Assembly: GCA_002352705.1 (NCBI GenBank)
Contig: DEIW01000163.1
Span: 1-12,874, forward strand
DNA: 12,874 nucleotides
DNA from: Bacteroidales bacterium UBA2764
GTDB lineage: Bacteria > Bacteroidota > Bacteroidia > Bacteroidales > Paludibacteraceae
Direction: 5' to 3'
Every line of letters starts with the position of its first letter. Position 1 is the stretch's first letter. Shown here in pieces: positions 10,875-12,874 of this stretch. The notes under the pieces were generated by a model. That model was not told the DNA's origin. It did no database searches and saw nothing but the letters and a program-made list of their open reading frames with translations. The translations under genes were made by a program, and so were the position numbers.

Positions 10875-12676
10875 CGTGGTATGACAAGATGATAGAGTGG
10901 CGCGAGCGTCACATCAGCGAGAAGCATTTAGTGCTCCTCCTGTCCGTCTTTGTAGGAATATTCTCCGCCTTAGCCGCAGCTCTTCTGAAATCCTTTATCC
11001 ATCTTATCCAATGGTTGGTAGAAGAGCAGCTCATCGCCGATGAACGTACATGGTGGTATCTTATCACCCCGATAATCGGCATCACCCTTGCCGCCCTTTT
11101 CGTCAAATATATCGTGCGGGACGATATCTCGCATGGTATCACCAAGATTCTCTACGCCATTTCCCAGCGTAAATCCATCATCAAGGCACATAACATGTGG
11201 AGTTCCGTAGTCGGTTCGGGTCTGACCATCGGTTTCGGTGGTTCCGTCGGAGCGGAGGCTCCTATCGTGCTGACGGGTGCCGCAATAGGTTCCAATCTGG
11301 CTAAGGCTTTCCGTTTGGACCAGAAGACGATGATGCTGATGATCGGTTGCGGTGCGGCAGGCGCTATCGGCGGAATCTTCAAGGCTCCGATAGCCGGACT
11401 GGTCTTCACTCTGGAGGTGCTGATGATGGATCTGACGATGACCTCCGTAGCGCCCTTGCTTCTTTCCTCGGTCACTGCCACCGCTATTTCTTATATCCTG
11501 ACCGGTGTGGAACCGATGTTCCCGCTGGACACAGTAGAGCCGTTCCTCGTACAGCGTATCCCCTGGTATGCCGTCTTAGGCGTAGTATGCGGTCTATGCA
11601 GCCTGTATTTCACCCGGGGGATGAACAGTCTGGAGCGGTGGATGCGTCATAACATACGCAGCGTAGGGGCTAAAATAGCGGTAGGAGGACTGACCCTGAG
11701 TATTCTGATTTATCTCTTCCCGCCATTATACGGTGAGGGCTACGACACTATCCGCCAACTCATTAACGGCGACAGCCTCTCGGCTCTGATGAACAGTCCG
11801 TTGGAGAAATACGTCATTCCTACGGAGTTTTACTCGCGCCTCTCTACCCTCAACACCCAGTTATTGATACTCACCTATTTCGCAGCCGTTATCTTGGTAA
11901 AAATCGTAGCGTCTGTTGCTACGAACGGAGGCGGAGGCGTGGGAGGTATTTTCGCACCCTCTCTTTTCATGGGCGCAATGGTCGGGTTTGTGACTGCGCG
12001 TATTATGAATCTGTCCGGTCTGATGGTACCGGAAACGAGTTTTGCGCTGGTAGGTATGGCGGGTCTGATGTCGGGCGTGATGCATGCTCCGCTGACCGGT
12101 ATCTTCCTCATTGCCGAGCTGACAGGCGGATACCACCTCTTCATGCCGCTGATGATTGTATCGGTGATTTCCTATCTGACGATTATGCTGTTTGAGCCGC
12201 ACTCCCTTTATGCCATGCGTCTGGCGCAGAAAGGCGAGCTGCTGACCCATAACAAAGACCGTAATGTACTGACGCTGCTGAAGATGGACAGCGTGCTGGA
12301 AACCGATTTCGTCACTATCATGCCGGAAATGACGCTGGGCGAACTGGTCAAGGTTATCTCTGAGAGCAGAAGAAATATCTTCCCGGTCATTGACAAGGAA
12401 GGGCATTTGAAAGGTATCCTGCTGCTTGACGAAGTCCGGAATATCATGTTCCAGCCACGGCTGTACAAACGTTTTACGGTAGGTCAGCTGATGACGTCGC
12501 CTCCCGCTATTCTGCGTTTCGACCTGCCGATGGAGAAAGTCATGGAGACTTTTGAAGATACCGGAGCATGGAATCTTCCGGTTGTTGATCCTGACAGACG
12601 CTATATGGGATTTGTCTCCAAATCCAAGATTTTCAATTCCTATCGGAATGTCCTCGTCCGGTTCAGCGACGAGTAA
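10868..12676 (+). CDS. ClC-family chloride channel/transporter with two CBS domains
   Basis: ClC proteins are homodimeric membrane proteins that pass Cl- by a channel or by 2Cl-/H+ exchange. From the ATG at 10868 the protein has 602 residues: a membrane part (about 21-445) and a cytoplasmic tail with two CBS domains (about 480-536 and 543-600) that may bind adenine nucleotides. Filter motifs are present: GSGLTIGFGGSVGAEAP with gating Glu130 (117-132), and GGGVGGIFAPSLFMGA later. The position matching the internal proton glutamate of E. coli ClC (E203) appears to be Val184 in FTLEVLMMDL, as in true channels. Upstream in-frame starts exist (ATG at 10847, TTG at 10844); I prefer 10868 because the extra residues come from a heptamer array. 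The gap to obg is 27 bp, so co-transcription with adk-obg is likely. No terminator is obvious after it. Confidence 0.93.
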   Translation: MSSWYDKMIEWRERHISEKHLVLLLSVFVGIFSALAAALLKSFIHLIQWLVEEQLIADERTWWYLITPIIGITLAALFVKYIVRDDISHGITKILYAISQRKSIIKAHNMWSSVVGSGLTIGFGGSVGAEAPIVLTGAAIGSNLAKAFRLDQKTMMLMIGCGAAGAIGGIFKAPIAGLVFTLEVLMMDLTMTSVAPLLLSSVTATAISYILTGVEPMFPLDTVEPFLVQRIPWYAVLGVVCGLCSLYFTRGMNSLERWMRHNIRSVGAKIAVGGLTLSILIYLFPPLYGEGYDTIRQLINGDSLSALMNSPLEKYVIPTEFYSRLSTLNTQLLILTYFAAVILVKIVASVATNGGGGVGGIFAPSLFMGAMVGFVTARIMNLSGLMVPETSFALVGMAGLMSGVMHAPLTGIFLIAELTGGYHLFMPLMIVSVISYLTIMLFEPHSLYAMRLAQKGELLTHNKDRNVLTLLKMDSVLETDFVTIMPEMTLGELVKVISESRRNIFPVIDKEGHLKGILLLDEVRNIMFQPRLYKRFTVGQLMTSPPAILRFDLPMEKVMETFEDTGAWNLPVVDPDRRYMGFVSKSKIFNSYRNVLVRFSDE

Positions 12677-12874
12677 GTGGCATTCTTTCTTTTCGATTCT
12701 TCTTTTGCTTGTTTTCAGCCCCTTTTTAGTCGGCATTTTATGTCGATTTTTTGACATGTGTCAATTAATACTATGTTTTGAACGATTTTGTAGATTTTCA
12801 CAGAAAATTCGGAATATACAAATATTTAGGCAGAAAAAATAACGTTATTTTTCCCTCGTTGCATAGCCATTGCA
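12677..12874. other. AT-rich region after clc with inverted repeats
   Basis: No plausible gene is seen. T-rich stretches follow the clc stop, but no good hairpin terminator. An inverted repeat TTGACA-TG-TGTCAA lies at 12751-12764 and a perfect 18-bp palindrome at 12835-12852. These may belong to the control region of a gene beyond the window. Confidence 0.5.
12835..12852. promoter_or_regulatory. Perfect 18-bp AT-rich palindrome
   Basis: AAAAATAACGTTATTTTT is fully self-complementary around a central CG. It sits 158 bp after the clc stop in AT-rich DNA. It could be an operator for a dimeric regulator or a small bidirectional terminator-like hairpin with A and T flanks. Confidence 0.45.

Noticed and set aside
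11841..11865. Heptamer remnant in clc (codons for RLSTLNTQ resemble the Obg heptamer loop)
   Set aside because: The DNA shows no clean repeated unit; the similarity is mainly at protein level and short.
11861..12757. 298-codon open frame on the minus strand over clc
   Set aside because: It is antisense to a well-conserved ClC gene, its composition is rich in His, Arg and Gln without domain features, and no promoter is seen.

Overview
The window looks like a chromosomal, largely housekeeping segment of a member of the order Bacteroidales (Bacteroidota). Three things point there: promoters of the Bacteroidales type (TTTG at -33, about 20 bp, then TAnnTTTG at -7), start codons mostly without Shine-Dalgarno sequences, and lineage-typical genes (PorX of the type IX secretion system, Bacteroidetes-style Obg and ClC, and a protein end of the form K-TYTLTGQEVK). 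Genus and species cannot be read from the sequence. I see no phage, transposase, CRISPR array, rRNA or tRNA.

Layout. 1-354 is the 3' end of an unrecognised, probably exported protein, closed by a hairpin terminator. A 331-bp AT-rich gap follows, with operator-like dyads and a promoter, then a sirtuin deacylase (686-1378) and the glycolytic mutase gpmI (1432-2970). A two-way terminator (3066-3093) separates gpmI from a small Cys-rich lipoprotein on the minus strand. A compact divergent promoter (3377-3424) drives that lipoprotein leftwards and, rightwards, a tightly packed likely operon: PASTA membrane protein, RluA/RluD-family pseudouridine synthase, PorX (receiver plus PglZ), and a secreted endonuclease/exonuclease/phosphatase protein (3445-7718). 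This run meets a minus-strand rhomboid protease stop codon to stop codon at 7718/7719. The rhomboid gene's terminator lies inside the 3' end of its neighbour. Then come HU (8688-8951, own promoter and terminator), adk, obg and a ClC-family chloride transporter or channel with CBS domains (to 12676). The last 198 bp are AT-rich and hold a perfect 18-bp palindrome.

Working together. GpmI, Adk, Obg, RluD and HU serve central metabolism, ribosome maturation and nucleoid structure. The PASTA protein, PorX, the secreted phosphatase-fold protein, the rhomboid protease and the lipoprotein act at the envelope or in secretion. PorX implies that the organism has a type IX secretion system.

The most unusual signal is not a gene. 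At five or more places the DNA breaks into runs of imperfect 7-bp tandem repeats. The unit differs between most sites but the period stays at seven: before gpmI, across the gpmI stop, in the linker of PorX, inside a loop of Obg, and across the obg/clc junction. The unit TTGATGA recurs at the gpmI and obg ends. This resembles a process that seeds or spreads heptamers at gene boundaries and tolerant protein loops. Apart from this I find no convincing new multi-gene system.
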